Source of the DNA: Lachnospiraceae bacterium UBA7027
GTDB taxonomy: Bacteria > Bacillota > Clostridia > Lachnospirales > Lachnospiraceae
Direction of reading: 5' to 3'
DNA: 64,000 nucleotides
NCBI GenBank assembly: GCA_002494135.1
Contig: DLBG01000035.1
Coordinates: 20,975-84,974 of the forward strand
Shown: positions 30,925-41,077 of the stretch, in pieces
Numbering within the stretch: the stretch's first letter is position 1
Layout of the letters: each line of letters begins with the position of its first letter
Position numbers and translations under genes: made by a program
The notes under the pieces: model-generated
What the model was told of the DNA's origin: nothing
Seen by the model: the letters and a program-made list of their open reading frames with translations, nothing else
The model's database searches: none

Positions 30925-32649
30925 ATGGATGAGAACAAAGTAAATGTTACCGCTTCCGCAGAAGGTGAAGCAAATACAGAGGAAAAGGAAGTCGTTTCCA
31001 GAAACTTTATCGAAATCGAAATTGACAAGGATCTGGCAGAAGGTGTATATGACACCGTTCATACCCGTTTTCCTCCCGAACCCAACGGCTATCTTCATAT
31101 CGGCCACGCCAAGAGTATTCTCTTAAACTACGGTCTGGCAAAGAAGTACGGCGGTAAGTTTAACATGCGTTTCGACGACACCAACCCGACGAAGGAAAAG
31201 GTGGAATTCGTCAATTCCCAGCTTGAGGACATCAAGTGGCTCGGCGCAGACTGGGAAGACAGACTCTTCTTTGCTTCCGACTACTTCCCTCAGATGTATG
31301 AAGCAGCCGTAAAATTAATCAAAAAGGGAAAAGCCTACGTTTCCGACTTAAGTGCGGATGAAATCCGCGAATACCGCGGTACCTTAACGGAAGCCGGAAA
31401 AGAAGATCCCTATGCTTCCAGAAGCATTGAAGAAAACCTCTCTTTGTTTGAAGAAATGAAATCCGGTACCGTAGAAGACGGTGCCAGAGTTCTTCGTGCA
31501 CGCATCGACATGGCATCACCGAATATGAACATGCGTGATCCCGTCATCTACCGTGTGGCTCACATGACCCATCACAGAACCGGTGACACCTGGTGCATCT
31601 ATCCGATGTATGATTTTGCACATCCCATTGAGGATGCGATTGAAGGCATCACCCACTCCATCTGTACGCTGGAATTCGAGGATCACAGACCTTTATATGA
31701 CTGGGTCGTAAGAGAACTGGAATATCCTCATCCTCCCCGTCAGATTGAATTTGCAAAGCTTTATTTAAACAATGTCGTAACCGGCAAGCGCTACATCAAG
31801 AAACTTGTGGAAGACGGTATTGCGGACGGCTGGGACGATCCCAGACTCGTATCCGTTTCCGCTCTCCGCCGCCGCGGTTACACCCCCGAATCGATTAAAA
31901 TGTTCGTGGAACTCTGCGGTGTCAGCAAGGCACAGTCCGTAGCGGACATGGGCATGCTTGAATACTGTATCCGTGAGGACCTGAAATTAAAGCGTCCCCG
32001 TATGATGGCCGTCCTCGATCCGATCAAACTCGTGATTGATAACTATCCCGAAGGACAGACCGAAATGCTGGATGCGGCAAATAACCTGGAAAACGAAGCC
32101 CTCGGTTCCAGACAGATTCCGTTCGGCCGTGAGCTTTGGATTGAACGCGAAGATTTTATGGAAGAACCGATTAAGAAATACTTCCGTCTCTTCCCCGGCA
32201 ACGAAGTCCGCTTAATGAACGCCTACTTTGTAACCTGCACGGGTTGCGAGAAAGACGAAAACGGCAATGTGACCGTTGTTCACTGCACGTACGATCCCGA
32301 AACCAAATCCGGTTCCGGTTTCAATGCAAGAAAAGTCAAAGGTACCATTCACTGGGTATACGCTCCCACCGCAAAACAGGTGGAAGTAAGACTGTTTGAG
32401 AATATCATAGACGAAGAAAAAGGGGTCTACGATGAAGTCACCAAGGAAATCAACGTAAATCCCAATTCCAAGAAAATTATCAATGCTTTTGTGGAACCCG
32501 CCCTCGCAGAGGCAAAGGCTTATGAAAGCTTCCAGTTCGTACGTAACGGCTTCTTCTGTGTGGACTACAAAGACTCCGCAGAAGGCGCTCCCGTATTTAA
32601 CCGGATTGTCAGCTTAAAGAGTTCCTTCGTTCTTCCGAAAAACAACTGA
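30925..32649 (+). CDS. glnS: Glutaminyl-tRNA synthetase
   Basis: Start placed at ATG 30925 (MDENKVNV, 574 residues), 7 bases after GAGGA; an in-frame ATG 27 codons upstream lies near the promoter and has no ribosome site. It is a class I synthetase: [15 protein letters not shown] holds the HIGH motif, and the anticodon-binding beta-barrels follow ([14 protein letters not shown]...). The second signature, usually MSKR, reads [10 protein letters not shown] here. It charges tRNA-Gln directly, so the amidotransferase route is not the only one. A 20-residue extra N-terminus is disordered. Confidence 0.95.
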   Translation: MDENKVNVTASAEGEANTEEKEVVSRNFIEIEIDKDLAEGVYDTVHTRFPPEPNGYLHIGHAKSILLNYGLAKKYGGKFNMRFDDTNPTKEKVEFVNSQLEDIKWLGADWEDRLFFASDYFPQMYEAAVKLIKKGKAYVSDLSADEIREYRGTLTEAGKEDPYASRSIEENLSLFEEMKSGTVEDGARVLRARIDMASPNMNMRDPVIYRVAHMTHHRTGDTWCIYPMYDFAHPIEDAIEGITHSICTLEFEDHRPLYDWVVRELEYPHPPRQIEFAKLYLNNVVTGKRYIKKLVEDGIADGWDDPRLVSVSALRRRGYTPESIKMFVELCGVSKAQSVADMGMLEYCIREDLKLKRPRMMAVLDPIKLVIDNYPEGQTEMLDAANNLENEALGSRQIPFGRELWIEREDFMEEPIKKYFRLFPGNEVRLMNAYFVTCTGCEKDENGNVTVVHCTYDPETKSGSGFNARKVKGTIHWVYAPTAKQVEVRLFENIIDEEKGVYDEVTKEINVNPNSKKIINAFVEPALAEAKAYESFQFVRNGFFCVDYKDSAEGAPVFNRIVSLKSSFVLPKNN

Positions 32650-32683
32650 AATTAATTCACTCCCGGTCCGTGTACGGCTTGTT

Positions 32684-32800
32684 TTACAACCGGATCGGAC
32701 CGGACCTTAACTTTCCGGACAGTGTCCATCCGTAATCCATGGGTAAAGTCTTGCCCTCGCTTACTTTCTTTTTGTAGTTTTCTAATGAAGTAACCGGCAT
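32684..32800 (-). CDS. Possible 38-residue protein
   Basis: A frame from ATG 32800 encodes MPVTSLENYKKKVSEG... and ends at TAA 32684. GGAAGGA lies 6 bases upstream, a good ribosome site. It follows the engB terminator. An 8-base inverted repeat CCGGTCCG/CGGACCGG (32663-32703) overlaps its end and may be the glnS or its own terminator, though no T-run follows. No family recognised; it may be a truncated gene. Confidence 0.4.
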   Translation of the reverse strand: MPVTSLENYKKKVSEGKTLPMDYGWTLSGKLRSGPIRL

Positions 32801-32893
32801 TTACTATCCTTCCTTTTCCCTAAATATAAAGAAAAACCCAATATCTGATATCAGTTTACACGTTTCTATCCAACAGATGTCCAACAAAAAACG

Positions 32894-32917
32894 AAAAAGG
32901 CAGATTATAAATCTGCC
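32894..32917 (-). terminator. Terminator of the tig-clpP-clpX-lon-engB operon
   Basis: GGCAGA-TTTATAA-TCTGCC followed by TTTTT on the minus strand. The engB stop codon lies in the loop, so the hairpin forms over the coding end. Confidence 0.82.
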
Positions 32918-33486
32918 TCCAGTACTTCGTAAATATCTTCCAGGCCCTGCTTTGTTTCCGCAGAAAAAGCAATCAGTCTGCCTTCTTTGGGCATTCCGAG
33001 ACCTTCTCCCACAATCTTTAACTGCTTTTGAAGCTGGGAACGCTTGATTTTATCCGCCTTTGTTGCAATTACAATCGGTGCAAATCCCGTAGCCACAACC
33101 CAGTCGTACATCATTTTATCGTTTGCGGACGGCTCATGACGGATATCCACCAAAAGGAAAACCTTCCGAAGAGAGCGCGAGCGTTTTAAGTAACGCTCGA
33201 TCATTTTGCCCCATTTCTCCTTGGTGCTCTGCGAAACCTTCGCATAGCCGTATCCGGGCAGATCCACCAGATAAAATGCATCATTGATGTTGTAATAATT
33301 AATGGTCTGGGTTTTCCCCGGTTCCCCGCTGACTCTCGCATAGGACTTGCGGTTCATCACCGCATTAATCAGTGAGGACTTGCCCACGTTACTTTTCCCG
33401 GCGAATGCAAATTCCGGCAGGGTATTCTCGGGCAGGGTGGACGTGATTCCCACGACCGTCTCTAAATTGACACTCTTGATTATCAT
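32905..33486 (-). CDS. engB: Ribosome biogenesis GTPase EngB (YsxC/YihA)
   Basis: This 193-residue protein has the G1 motif [13 protein letters not shown] (30-42), G3 DLPGYGYA (about 76), G4 ATKADK (about 142) and the ending common to the TrmE-Era-EngA-EngB group. It is a GTPase needed for 50S subunit maturation. Position after lon is conserved in many Bacillota. It starts just after the tandem copy of the lon 3' end, whose AGGTAAGC serves as a weak ribosome site, so translation may be coupled to lon. Confidence 0.96.
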   Translation of the reverse strand: MIIKSVNLETVVGITSTLPENTLPEFAFAGKSNVGKSSLINAVMNRKSYARVSGEPGKTQTINYYNINDAFYLVDLPGYGYAKVSQSTKEKWGKMIERYLKRSRSLRKVFLLVDIRHEPSANDKMMYDWVVATGFAPIVIATKADKIKRSQLQKQLKIVGEGLGMPKEGRLIAFSAETKQGLEDIYEVLEADL

Positions 33487-33490
33487 CTTT

Positions 33491-33568
33491 GCTTACCTGA
33501 CTAATGCCTGTTTTAACACGTCTTCCGGCTCTGCTTATCTGACCAGTGCCTGCTTTAACACGTCTTCC
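33491..33568 (-). repeat. In-frame tandem duplication of the lon 3' end (36 bases, 42-base period)
   Basis: The last codons of lon ([10 protein letters not shown] and stop) recur 42 bases further on, encoding the same ten residues and stop in the same frame, after A-E-P. The copies differ at four of 36 positions, all silent (AAG/AAA, CTG/TTA, AGA/AGG). Confidence 0.9.
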
Positions 33569-35868
33569 ATCTTCTCGACCGGAATGATATCGATTCCGTC
33601 CGTAATCTCCTTATCGAACTCCTCGATATCCCGCTCGTTTCCTTCCGGAATCAGTACCGTGCGGCATCCGGCGCTCTTTGCGGCAAGAAGTTTTTCCTTA
33701 AGACCGCCGATTTCAAGCACGTTTCCGCGAAGGGTAATTTCACCGGTCATCGCAAGATCTCCGCGTACGGGAATATCCGTAACCGCCGATAAAAGGGCCG
33801 TTGCGATCGTGATTCCGGCACTCGGTCCGTCCTTCGGAACCGCGCCCTCGGGAATATGAATATGCACATCGTTTTCCCTGAAAACCTCCGGACCGACATG
33901 ATACTTGTCCGCAACGGCACGCACATAACTGAAGGCTGCCAGACAGGATTCCTTCATAACGTCACCAAGCTGTCCCGTAAAATCAAACTCACCCTTTCCG
34001 GGCAGAATTCCAACCTCGATTTCAAGCGTCTCTCCGCCGACCGGCGTCCACGCAAGGCCTGTGGCAATACCGACTCTGGCCTTCTTTCCCTTTTTCTCGG
34101 GCTTATATTTCTTCTTTCCGAGGAACTCTTCCAAGTTTCTCTCGGTAACCGCTATCTTCTTACTTTCACCGAGCAATAAGCTCTTGGCGGCTTTGCGGCA
34201 GATTTTGCCAAAGGACCGCTCCAGGGCACGAACACCCGCTTCCCTCGTATAGGAGGAAATAATGGTACGAACGGCACCGTCCGTGATAGTCAGTTCGTTT
34301 TTCTTAAGACCGTTTGCTTCTAACTGTTTTATCCAGAGATGTTCCTTTGCGATATGAAACTTCTCGGTTGCCAGATAGGAATTCAGTTCGATGATTTCCA
34401 TACGGTCCAGTAACGGTCTGGGAATATCCTGCGCATTGTTTGCGGTAGCGATAAAAAGCACGCCGGATAAGTCAATCGGAAGATCCACATAGTGGTCGCG
34501 GAAGTTTACGTTCTGTTCTCCGTCAAGCACCTCCAAAAGAGCTGCCGCGGGATCTCCCTTATAATCACTGCCGAGCTTGTCGACTTCGTCGAGAAGAATC
34601 AGCGGATTGTTTACTTTCGCATGAAGCAGAGCCTTCACCAGTCGTCCCGGCATGGCTCCCACATAAGTTCTTCTGTGTCCGCGGATCTCCGCCTCGTCAC
34701 GCACACCGCCTAAGCAGATTCTTTCATATTTGCGGTTCATGGCTCTCGCCACGGATTTTGCAATCGAAGTCTTTCCGGTTCCCGGAGGTCCAACAAGACA
34801 GAGAATCGGGGTATCGCCGCTTTGATTCCGCGCACGGACCGCAAGAAATTCCAGAATACGCTCCTTGACATCCTTCAGCCCGTAATGATCTTCATCCAGT
34901 ACCGCTGCCGCATTGGAAAGATCCATATTATCTTCGGTTGCGACCTCCCACGGAATTTCCAGAAGCGTATCCACATACTGATAGGCCACCGCTGCTTCGG
35001 AGCCGGAATGCGCCACGCGCTCAAAACGGTCGATTTCTTTTCCGATGCTTTCCTTAATCTCGTCGGATGCTTTCAGCTCCTCCAGGCGTTTCCGGAATTC
35101 TTCCGCATCGGATTCCTCATCATCACCGAGTTCCTTGCGAATCACCTTCATCTGCTCACGCAGTACAAAATCTTTCTTCTGCTGCAGAGTCGCTTCGTTC
35201 ACCTCCTGAATCAGTTTCTCGTTCAGTTCATAGCGAACTTTTGCCACCTGCAGTTCTCTCGTAAATTCACGGTAGAGACACTCAAAAAGAAGTTCCTCCG
35301 TTTCCTGCATCAGAAAGGACATGCGCTCGATTGCCTGGAAGGGAATTTTAGCCATTAAAAGTCGCATGAAGGCATAAAGTTCCGTTGCGCTTCTTGCATA
35401 ATCCAAAAGCGTCTTCGGAAGCGTTTTCTGATAAATGACATACTCTCCCAGAAGCTCGGATAACATACGGATTCTGGCCTCTTCCTCGTCCGGCGAATAT
35501 TCGGCGCGTTCAATCGGCTTTTCGTTTACCGCAGCCATCACAACGCCGTTCGGCTGTTTGCGGATTTCTCGGAAAACCACACGTTCAAGGCCTTCGAGCA
35601 GAATTCTCACATTTCCGTCCGGCATTACAACTTTCTGCTTAATCAGGGTTTCCGCACCCACGGGAAAAACAGACTCCGGTCCCTCAAGGGAACTTAAGCC
35701 TTCTCTCATGGTGGCAAGAACCAGATGGCCGCCACTGCTTAACAGATTAATTAAGGCTTCCGACGCATCGCCTTTTTTCAGGTCGATGTGGCCTACCATC
35801 CCGGGCAGAACCACCATCCCCTGCATAGCGATTATGGGAAGCCTTTTTAATTCGGATAAATCACTCAT
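33535..35868 (-). CDS. lon: ATP-dependent protease Lon
   Basis: This 777-residue protein has an N-terminal LON substrate-binding domain (about 8-205), a coiled coil, an AAA+ domain (Walker [12 protein letters not shown] near 358; Walker [12 protein letters not shown]) and a C-terminal protease domain. The catalytic Ser is in [10 protein letters not shown], and the paired Lys in the following [12 protein letters not shown]. It degrades damaged and regulatory proteins. Length is normal for LonA. The gene follows clpX by 15 bases in the proteostasis operon and ends in a tandem-duplicated tail. Confidence 0.98.
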   Translation of the reverse strand: MSDLSELKRLPIIAMQGMVVLPGMVGHIDLKKGDASEALINLLSSGGHLVLATMREGLSSLEGPESVFPVGAETLIKQKVVMPDGNVRILLEGLERVVFREIRKQPNGVVMAAVNEKPIERAEYSPDEEEARIRMLSELLGEYVIYQKTLPKTLLDYARSATELYAFMRLLMAKIPFQAIERMSFLMQETEELLFECLYREFTRELQVAKVRYELNEKLIQEVNEATLQQKKDFVLREQMKVIRKELGDDEESDAEEFRKRLEELKASDEIKESIGKEIDRFERVAHSGSEAAVAYQYVDTLLEIPWEVATEDNMDLSNAAAVLDEDHYGLKDVKERILEFLAVRARNQSGDTPILCLVGPPGTGKTSIAKSVARAMNRKYERICLGGVRDEAEIRGHRRTYVGAMPGRLVKALLHAKVNNPLILLDEVDKLGSDYKGDPAAALLEVLDGEQNVNFRDHYVDLPIDLSGVLFIATANNAQDIPRPLLDRMEIIELNSYLATEKFHIAKEHLWIKQLEANGLKKNELTITDGAVRTIISSYTREAGVRALERSFGKICRKAAKSLLLGESKKIAVTERNLEEFLGKKKYKPEKKGKKARVGIATGLAWTPVGGETLEIEVGILPGKGEFDFTGQLGDVMKESCLAAFSYVRAVADKYHVGPEVFRENDVHIHIPEGAVPKDGPSAGITIATALLSAVTDIPVRGDLAMTGEITLRGNVLEIGGLKEKLLAAKSAGCRTVLIPEGNERDIEEFDKEITDGIDIIPVEKMEDVLKQALVR

Positions 35869-35883
35869 ATAATAGTTTACCCT

Positions 35884-37164
35884 TTATGCACGTTTTTTTG
35901 TCTTTTTACTCTCTTCAAACCGGATTACCTCGGGCTTGGTTTTGCCAAGTACGGAATCCCTGGTAATGATGACTTTCTGAATGGTCTCGTCAGAGGGAAT
36001 TTCATACATGACATCCATCATAACCTTTTCCATGATGGAGCGGATTCCTCTCGCACCGGTCTTTCTCTCGTATGCTTCCGATGCAATTTCGCGGATTGCA
36101 TCCTCCTCGAACTCAAGTTCAACACCGTCGAGTTCAAAGAGTTTCTTATACTGCTTCACCATTGCATTCTTCGGTTCTTTGATGATACGCACCAAAGCAT
36201 CCACGTCGAGACCCTCGAGGGATACGTTTACCGGCACACGGCCGATGAATTCGGGGATCAGACCGAATTTGATAAAATCCTGCGGAGCCACTTCTTTTAA
36301 AAGTTCTCCCAGTGCCTTGTCGGAATTCTTTGCAAGAATGGAATTAAAACCGATGGATTTCTGATTCAGTCTTGCTTCAATAATTTTCTCCAAACCGTCA
36401 AACGCACCGCCGCAGATAAACAGAATGTTCGTGGTGTCGATGGGAATCAGTTCCTGCTGGGGATGCTTTCTTCCTCCCTGTGGAGGTACGGATGCGTTGG
36501 TTCCCTCGATGATTTTTAAAAGTGCCTGCTGAACGCCTTCGCCGGATACGTCACGGGTAATGGATACGTTCTCGCTCTTCTTGGTGATTTTATCAATTTC
36601 GTCGATATATACGATGCCGTATTCCGCGCGGTCCACATCATAGTCTGCCGCCTGAATCAGCTTTAAGAGAATATTCTCGACATCTTCACCGACATAGCCT
36701 GCCTCGGTCAGTGTCGTTGCGTCTGCAATGGCAAACGGCACGTTGATGATTTTCGCCAGGGTCTGTGCAAGATACGTCTTGCCGGATCCGGTAGGTCCGA
36801 CCATGATAATGTTGCTTTTCTGAAGCTCCACATCAAGATCTTCCGGTGCCATAACGCGCTTGTAGTGGTTATATACCGCAACGGATAAAACCTTCTTGGC
36901 CTCTTCCTGTCCGATTACGTATTCATCCAGGAATTCCTTGATTTCCACGGGTTTTAAAAGGTTAATTTCCTTCTCGTCGTCGAAATCGTTGTCCTCCTCA
37001 TCGCCCGAACGGTAATACTTCTGCTCGCCGACAATCTGGGAACACATATCCACGCATTCATCGCAGATAAACAGTCCGTCGGGTCCGGCAATCATTTTAT
37101 TTACCTGACTCTGGGTACGACCGCAGAAGGAACATCTGATTTCGTCCTTATCCTTTTTTGCCAT
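35884..37164 (-). CDS. clpX: ClpX ATPase, unfoldase of ClpXP
   Basis: This 426-residue protein has an N-terminal C4 zinc finger (RCSFCGRTQ...CDECVDMC, 11-41), an AAA+ domain with Walker A GPTGSGKT (near 126), Walker [10 protein letters not shown], and the conserved pore and sensor regions. The C-terminal [15 protein letters not shown] is typical. An acidic insert ([13 protein letters not shown]) after the zinc finger is longer than usual. It unfolds substrates for ClpP, whose gene lies 15 bases upstream. Confidence 0.98.
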   Translation of the reverse strand: MAKKDKDEIRCSFCGRTQSQVNKMIAGPDGLFICDECVDMCSQIVGEQKYYRSGDEEDNDFDDEKEINLLKPVEIKEFLDEYVIGQEEAKKVLSVAVYNHYKRVMAPEDLDVELQKSNIIMVGPTGSGKTYLAQTLAKIINVPFAIADATTLTEAGYVGEDVENILLKLIQAADYDVDRAEYGIVYIDEIDKITKKSENVSITRDVSGEGVQQALLKIIEGTNASVPPQGGRKHPQQELIPIDTTNILFICGGAFDGLEKIIEARLNQKSIGFNSILAKNSDKALGELLKEVAPQDFIKFGLIPEFIGRVPVNVSLEGLDVDALVRIIKEPKNAMVKQYKKLFELDGVELEFEEDAIREIASEAYERKTGARGIRSIMEKVMMDVMYEIPSDETIQKVIITRDSVLGKTKPEVIRFEESKKTKKRA

Positions 37165-37179
37165 GTTTCAAACCTTTCT

Positions 37180-37767
37180 TTATTTCTCGCGACTTACAAT
37201 AACGTTGTCGATTAAGCCGTATTCTTTGGCTTTCTCAGCGCTCATCCAGTTGTCACGATCGGTATCCGCCGCAATTACCTCATAAGGCTGTCCGGTCTTC
37301 TCGGCAAGAATTTTATTGAGTTTCTCCTTCGTCTGAAGGATGTGCTTTGCGGCAATTTCGATTTCCGTTGCCTGACCCTGCGCTCCGCCGAGAGGCTGAT
37401 GAATCATGATTTCCGCATTGGGAAGAGCCATTCTCTTTCCCTTGGTACCGCCTGCAAGTAAAAATGCGCCCATGGATGCCGCCATACCGATACAGATGGT
37501 GGAAACGTCGCATTTAATGTACTGCATGGTATCATAGATTGCCATGCCGGCCGTTACCGAACCGCCGGGGCTGTTGATGTAAAGCTGAATATCCTTGTCG
37601 GGATCCTCCGCTTCCAAAAACAGAAGCTGTGCAACGACAAGGCTTGCGGAAAGATCCGTTACTTCCTCACCGAGGAAAATAATACGGTCTTTCAAAAGTC
37701 TGGAATAAATATCATAGGACCGCTCTCCGCGGCTGGTCTGTTCAATGACATAAGGTACTAAACTCAT
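37180..37767 (-). CDS. clpP: ClpP protease proteolytic subunit
   Basis: This 195-residue protein has the catalytic Ser in [16 protein letters not shown] (near 98), His in [11 protein letters not shown] (near 123) and Asp in the [10 protein letters not shown] region. It forms the tetradecameric chamber used with ClpX. The operon order tig-clpP-clpX-lon is conserved in Bacillota and Proteobacteria. The tig-clpP gap carries a stable hairpin (37797-37816). Confidence 0.98.
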   Translation of the reverse strand: MSLVPYVIEQTSRGERSYDIYSRLLKDRIIFLGEEVTDLSASLVVAQLLFLEAEDPDKDIQLYINSPGGSVTAGMAIYDTMQYIKCDVSTICIGMAASMGAFLLAGGTKGKRMALPNAEIMIHQPLGGAQGQATEIEIAAKHILQTKEKLNKILAEKTGQPYEVIAADTDRDNWMSAEKAKEYGLIDNVIVSREK

Positions 37768-37796
37768 AATTGCCTCCCCTCTCTATAACGCATACG

Positions 37797-37816
37797 AGCC
37801 GGCAGGGAAGCCGGCT
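37797..37816. other. Perfect hairpin between tig and clpP
   Basis: AGCCGGC-agggaa-GCCGGCT has seven perfect pairs, no T-run on the reading strand. Probably an mRNA processing or stability element that changes the tig to clpPX ratio. Confidence 0.55.
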
Positions 37817-37845
37817 GTATGACAGATTCGTTTCAATTCATCGGA

Positions 37846-39135
37846 TTAAGCTTCTTTGGCATTCTCGGTAACAAGAGTAATTGCCTTCTGGATGGCGATG
37901 TCTTTCTTGAATTCTTTGATACGCTCTTCATCCATCCACTCGTTCTTAATCTTTTCCGGTTCAACTTTGTACTGATCCGCAAGCTTCTTGATTTCGGCAT
38001 CGAATTCTTCTTCGCTGACTTCGATGTTCTCTGCCTTTACGATTGCTTCGCAAACCAGTCTTGTCTTAATACGACGCTCAGCCTGCTCTTTTACCTGCCC
38101 CATCATCTTCTCTTCGTTCATGCCGGTGTACGTATAGTACTGCTCGATGTTCATGCCCTGCATGGTAAGTCTCTGGGAGAAGTCGTTTACGATGCCTCTC
38201 TGCTCGGTCTGAAGCATTGCTTCGGGAATATCCATGGTAGCGTTCTCAATCACCTTGGCGATAACCGCATCTTCCTTCTTGGTGGTAGCTTCTGCAGCCT
38301 TGCTTTCCTTTAAGTGGTCTTCCACGCTCTTCTTGTACTCGGCGAAGGTTTCATACTCGCTGACTTCGGAAGCGAACTCGTCGTCCAGTTCGGGAAGTTC
38401 GTTCTCTTTGATGCCCTTGATGGTTACGTTGAATTTCGCAGGCTTACCCTTTAACTCTTCCGCATGATATTCTTCGGGGAAGGTAACATCCACAACAACG
38501 TCCTCACCGATGGACTTGCCGATTAACTGCTCCTCGAATCCCTCGATAAAGGAATGAGAACCGATGGTCAGAGGATAATCGGTACCCTTGCCGCCTTCAA
38601 ATGCAACGTCATCCACGAATCCTTCAAAGTCGATGGTTACGATGTCGCCGTCCTTAACCGGTCTGTCTTCAATCGTAATGGTACGTGCGCTGTTTTTACG
38701 CTCTTTCTCGATTTCTTCGTTAACTTCTTCCTCGGTAACGGTAGTCTCGATCTTGTCGATGGTGATTCCCTTGTACTCACCTAAGGTTACTTCAGGCTTT
38801 AAAGCTACCTCTGCGGTGAAAATGAAAGGCTTTCCTTCTTCCATCTGAACAACATCAATCTTGGGCATGGAAGTAATCTCTTCCTCGCACTCGTTATATG
38901 CTTTCTCATAGGCATCGGGAATAATCTCGTTTGCCGCATCTTCGTAAAATACCTGCTTGCCGTACATCTTCTCAATCATTGCACGGGGCACCTTGCCGGC
39001 ACGGAAACCGGGAATGCTGATTTTTTTCTTATTTTTGTTGTAAGCAACCTCGATTGCCTTGGCAAAATCCTCTGCGGGAACCTCGATGGTCAGCTTCGCC
39101 ATTCCTTTTTCCAACTTCTCAACTTTCAAACTCAT
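37846..39135 (-). CDS. tig: Trigger factor (ribosome-associated chaperone)
   Basis: This 429-residue protein has the ribosome-binding N-domain with signature PGFRAGKVPRAMIEKMYG (about 44-62), a FKBP-type peptidyl-prolyl isomerase domain (about 160-245, DGDIVTIDFEGFVDD) and a helical C-domain. It binds nascent chains at the ribosome exit. It is the first gene of the operon that also encodes ClpP, ClpX, Lon and EngB, driven by the promoter at 39188-39216. Confidence 0.98.
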   Translation of the reverse strand: MSLKVEKLEKGMAKLTIEVPAEDFAKAIEVAYNKNKKKISIPGFRAGKVPRAMIEKMYGKQVFYEDAANEIIPDAYEKAYNECEEEITSMPKIDVVQMEEGKPFIFTAEVALKPEVTLGEYKGITIDKIETTVTEEEVNEEIEKERKNSARTITIEDRPVKDGDIVTIDFEGFVDDVAFEGGKGTDYPLTIGSHSFIEGFEEQLIGKSIGEDVVVDVTFPEEYHAEELKGKPAKFNVTIKGIKENELPELDDEFASEVSEYETFAEYKKSVEDHLKESKAAEATTKKEDAVIAKVIENATMDIPEAMLQTEQRGIVNDFSQRLTMQGMNIEQYYTYTGMNEEKMMGQVKEQAERRIKTRLVCEAIVKAENIEVSEEEFDAEIKKLADQYKVEPEKIKNEWMDEERIKEFKKDIAIQKAITLVTENAKEA

Positions 39136-39187
39136 TTTGTGTTTCTCCTTTCATAACATCCGCGAATCAACCCGCAGACAGAAAATA

Positions 39188-39216
39188 ATTATATCATAAT
39201 TTCGCGAATCCCTCAA
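39188..39216 (-). promoter_or_regulatory. Promoter of tig-clpP-clpX-lon-engB
   Basis: TTGAGG (39211-39216), 17-base spacer, TATAAT (39188-39193) with TGA extension; the ATG is about 50 bases downstream. No CtsR or CIRCE-type site is evident, so no heat-shock repressor can be named. Confidence 0.72.
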
Positions 39217-39223
39217 GATTCGG

Positions 39224-39970
39224 TTATTGCATCATTTCGGGAGGACCGTAAACCAACGGTTCCATATTCTTGACAGGATCATAATCCCCGTCCTTTTCCT
39301 TATCGGTTTTTCCGTCGTTGTCCTCTTTACCGTCGCTGTCTTCTTTGCCGTTGTTGTCCTTTTTGCCGTTGTTGTCCTCTTTATCGGCATCGTTGTCTTT
39401 GACCTCGTCCGGATCCACAATCGGCTCATCATTTAACTCTTCTTCGGAGATTTCCTCCACCGGTTCCTCTTCCCCCGTAAAAGGAGGTCCGTAAACTTCC
39501 TCTAACTGATTCTGGGAAGGGTCGAATACTTCGGGAGGACCGTATACGCACGGAACCTCGTTCTGGGCCGGATTAAACGGTGAAATCGGTCTGTCGCCGT
39601 TTACATTGTAAATGACACTTGCGGATGCGCAGAGAATCAGAAGAATCAGCATTCCCACGCCTGCAATCAGCATAAGCAGGGCAAGCCATCCGCTCTTTCC
39701 GGCATCTCTGAGTCTTCGCACGGTTAATGAAATCCAGGGAAGTACGGACAATACCAGGAATCCGCCGAGCGCAAATGCCGCAAGGCAAAACCACAGTCCT
39801 CCTTCCTCCGCGACAAAGGATGCATACAAAAGACCGCAGGCTGCACCGAATACAAGTACCTGAATCACAAAGGGGAACCAGTATTCCTTTCTCGAGGCGG
39901 TTCCTTTGTAATTGAATGTATTCGCCCACATTCTGCCGTATGCACCGAAGAAAGTAACTTTTTCTTCCAT
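39224..39970 (-). CDS. DUF805 membrane protein with acidic repeats and VYGPP motifs
   Basis: This 248-residue protein has an N-terminal DUF805 domain (FGAYGRMWANTFNYKGTASRKEYWFPFV, and the TVRRLRDAGKSGWLALLMLI signature) with about four helices. A long C-terminal tail holds CVYGPPEVFDPSQ, EVYGPPFTGEEE and a final LVYGPPEMMQ. Between them is an acidic D-N-N-G-K / D-N-D-G-K repeat (about 190-232). The tail may bind Ca or act as a protein-interaction ladder. It sits downstream of the PpiC-type lipoprotein and upstream of tig. Function not known. Confidence 0.85.
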   Translation of the reverse strand: MEEKVTFFGAYGRMWANTFNYKGTASRKEYWFPFVIQVLVFGAACGLLYASFVAEEGGLWFCLAAFALGGFLVLSVLPWISLTVRRLRDAGKSGWLALLMLIAGVGMLILLILCASASVIYNVNGDRPISPFNPAQNEVPCVYGPPEVFDPSQNQLEEVYGPPFTGEEEPVEEISEEELNDEPIVDPDEVKDNDADKEDNNGKKDNNGKEDSDGKEDNDGKTDKEKDGDYDPVKNMEPLVYGPPEMMQ

Positions 39971-40008
39971 TGCTGTAACTCCTTTCGGGATTTACCCGAA
40001 TCTGACAC

Positions 40009-41061
40009 TTACTGGAACAATTCTCCGTAGATGGTGAAGAAATCCGCCGTATCGATGGCATCATCCTTCACGGCATGAATTTTCGCCCACGCATCCTCGT
40101 TTAAATTGCCCGTCCGCTCTCCGAGAAAGGCATTGTATTCCTCTTCGAAGGCTTCATTCTTTTTCTGGTTCAGGATTTTCAGCTTGTTCTCGTCGGTTTC
40201 GTCCCGGTCAAACATGTTATCGCAGCGGATAATATAGAATCCGTCCGGTGTTTCCACAATGTCACTTACTTCATCCGTTGCCAGATTGAAAGCCGCTTCT
40301 TCATATGCCGGGTCGGTTTCGCCCCTGCGATAAAGGAACGTGCTGTTCTCATCCTCATTGTAGGAAGCAATCAGGCTGTCGAATTTCTTGCCGTCTTCAA
40401 GTTCGGCGATGACTTCTTCCGCCTTTTTTCTTGCTTCCGCCTTTTTCTCATCGGAATATTCCACACGGCTGCCCGAGGAATCGATGGAATAGGTCTTGAT
40501 ATGAATATGCGAAACCGTAATGGTTCTGGCCTCGTCGTCACTGATTTCCGGATTAATGTCTTTTACCAGAAAACCGTATACACGGTTGGCCAGTGCATAT
40601 TCGCGGTACATGTTCTCAAAATCTTTTTCGCTTAAGTTAAAAAGCTTCTTCTCCTCTTCGCTGAGAGAAGTGTAATACTGCTGTGCCGCCGCTTTCGCAA
40701 GTTTCTCGTCATCCTTGCTTAAGGAAACCTTCTTCTTTGCCGCAAGCAGGTTCATGACCTTGACTCTGGAAATTCTCGCAAGAACCGTTTCTTTCAAACC
40801 GTCTTCCAAAAGTTCCCCGTCCTCCGTCGTCATTTCCCAGATCCGGTCTCCGTAGGCATTCTCGTACATATTCTGTGTATTGATCAGATATACGAGATAT
40901 TCCGACTCGGTACAGACAGCCTTGTCAATGATGAACAGCTGCCCTTCTTCAAAGCCCGTGGTCAGAACGATTTTTTTCTTACATCCCGACAGCGGAAGAA
41001 CCATTGCAACTGCCAGAAGCATTGCCAGTATTCTTTTGATCGCTTTTCGGTTTCTATACAT
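40009..41061 (-). CDS. Parvulin-type peptidyl-prolyl isomerase lipoprotein (PrsA/SurA-like)
   Basis: This 350-residue protein has a signal peptide with lipobox LSGC (MYRNRKAIKRILAMLLAVAMVLPLSGC), a helical SurA-N-like part and a PpiC-type rotamase core (about 185-290: ITVSHIHIKTYSI, YRRGETDPAYEEAAFNL, DIVETPDGFYIIRC). PrsA-type lipoproteins help secreted proteins fold outside the membrane. It starts 16 bases after glyA, so the two share a transcript. Substrates could include the exported TPR proteins at the other end of the window, but nothing here proves it. Confidence 0.88.
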   Translation of the reverse strand: MYRNRKAIKRILAMLLAVAMVLPLSGCKKKIVLTTGFEEGQLFIIDKAVCTESEYLVYLINTQNMYENAYGDRIWEMTTEDGELLEDGLKETVLARISRVKVMNLLAAKKKVSLSKDDEKLAKAAAQQYYTSLSEEEKKLFNLSEKDFENMYREYALANRVYGFLVKDINPEISDDEARTITVSHIHIKTYSIDSSGSRVEYSDEKKAEARKKAEEVIAELEDGKKFDSLIASYNEDENSTFLYRRGETDPAYEEAAFNLATDEVSDIVETPDGFYIIRCDNMFDRDETDENKLKILNQKKNEAFEEEYNAFLGERTGNLNEDAWAKIHAVKDDAIDTADFFTIYGELFQ

Positions 41062-41077
41062 CGTTTTTATAAAATAA

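Noticed and set aside
34822..35358. 178-codon plus-strand frame opposite lon
   Set aside because: Antisense to the conserved coiled-coil part of lon; no start signals.
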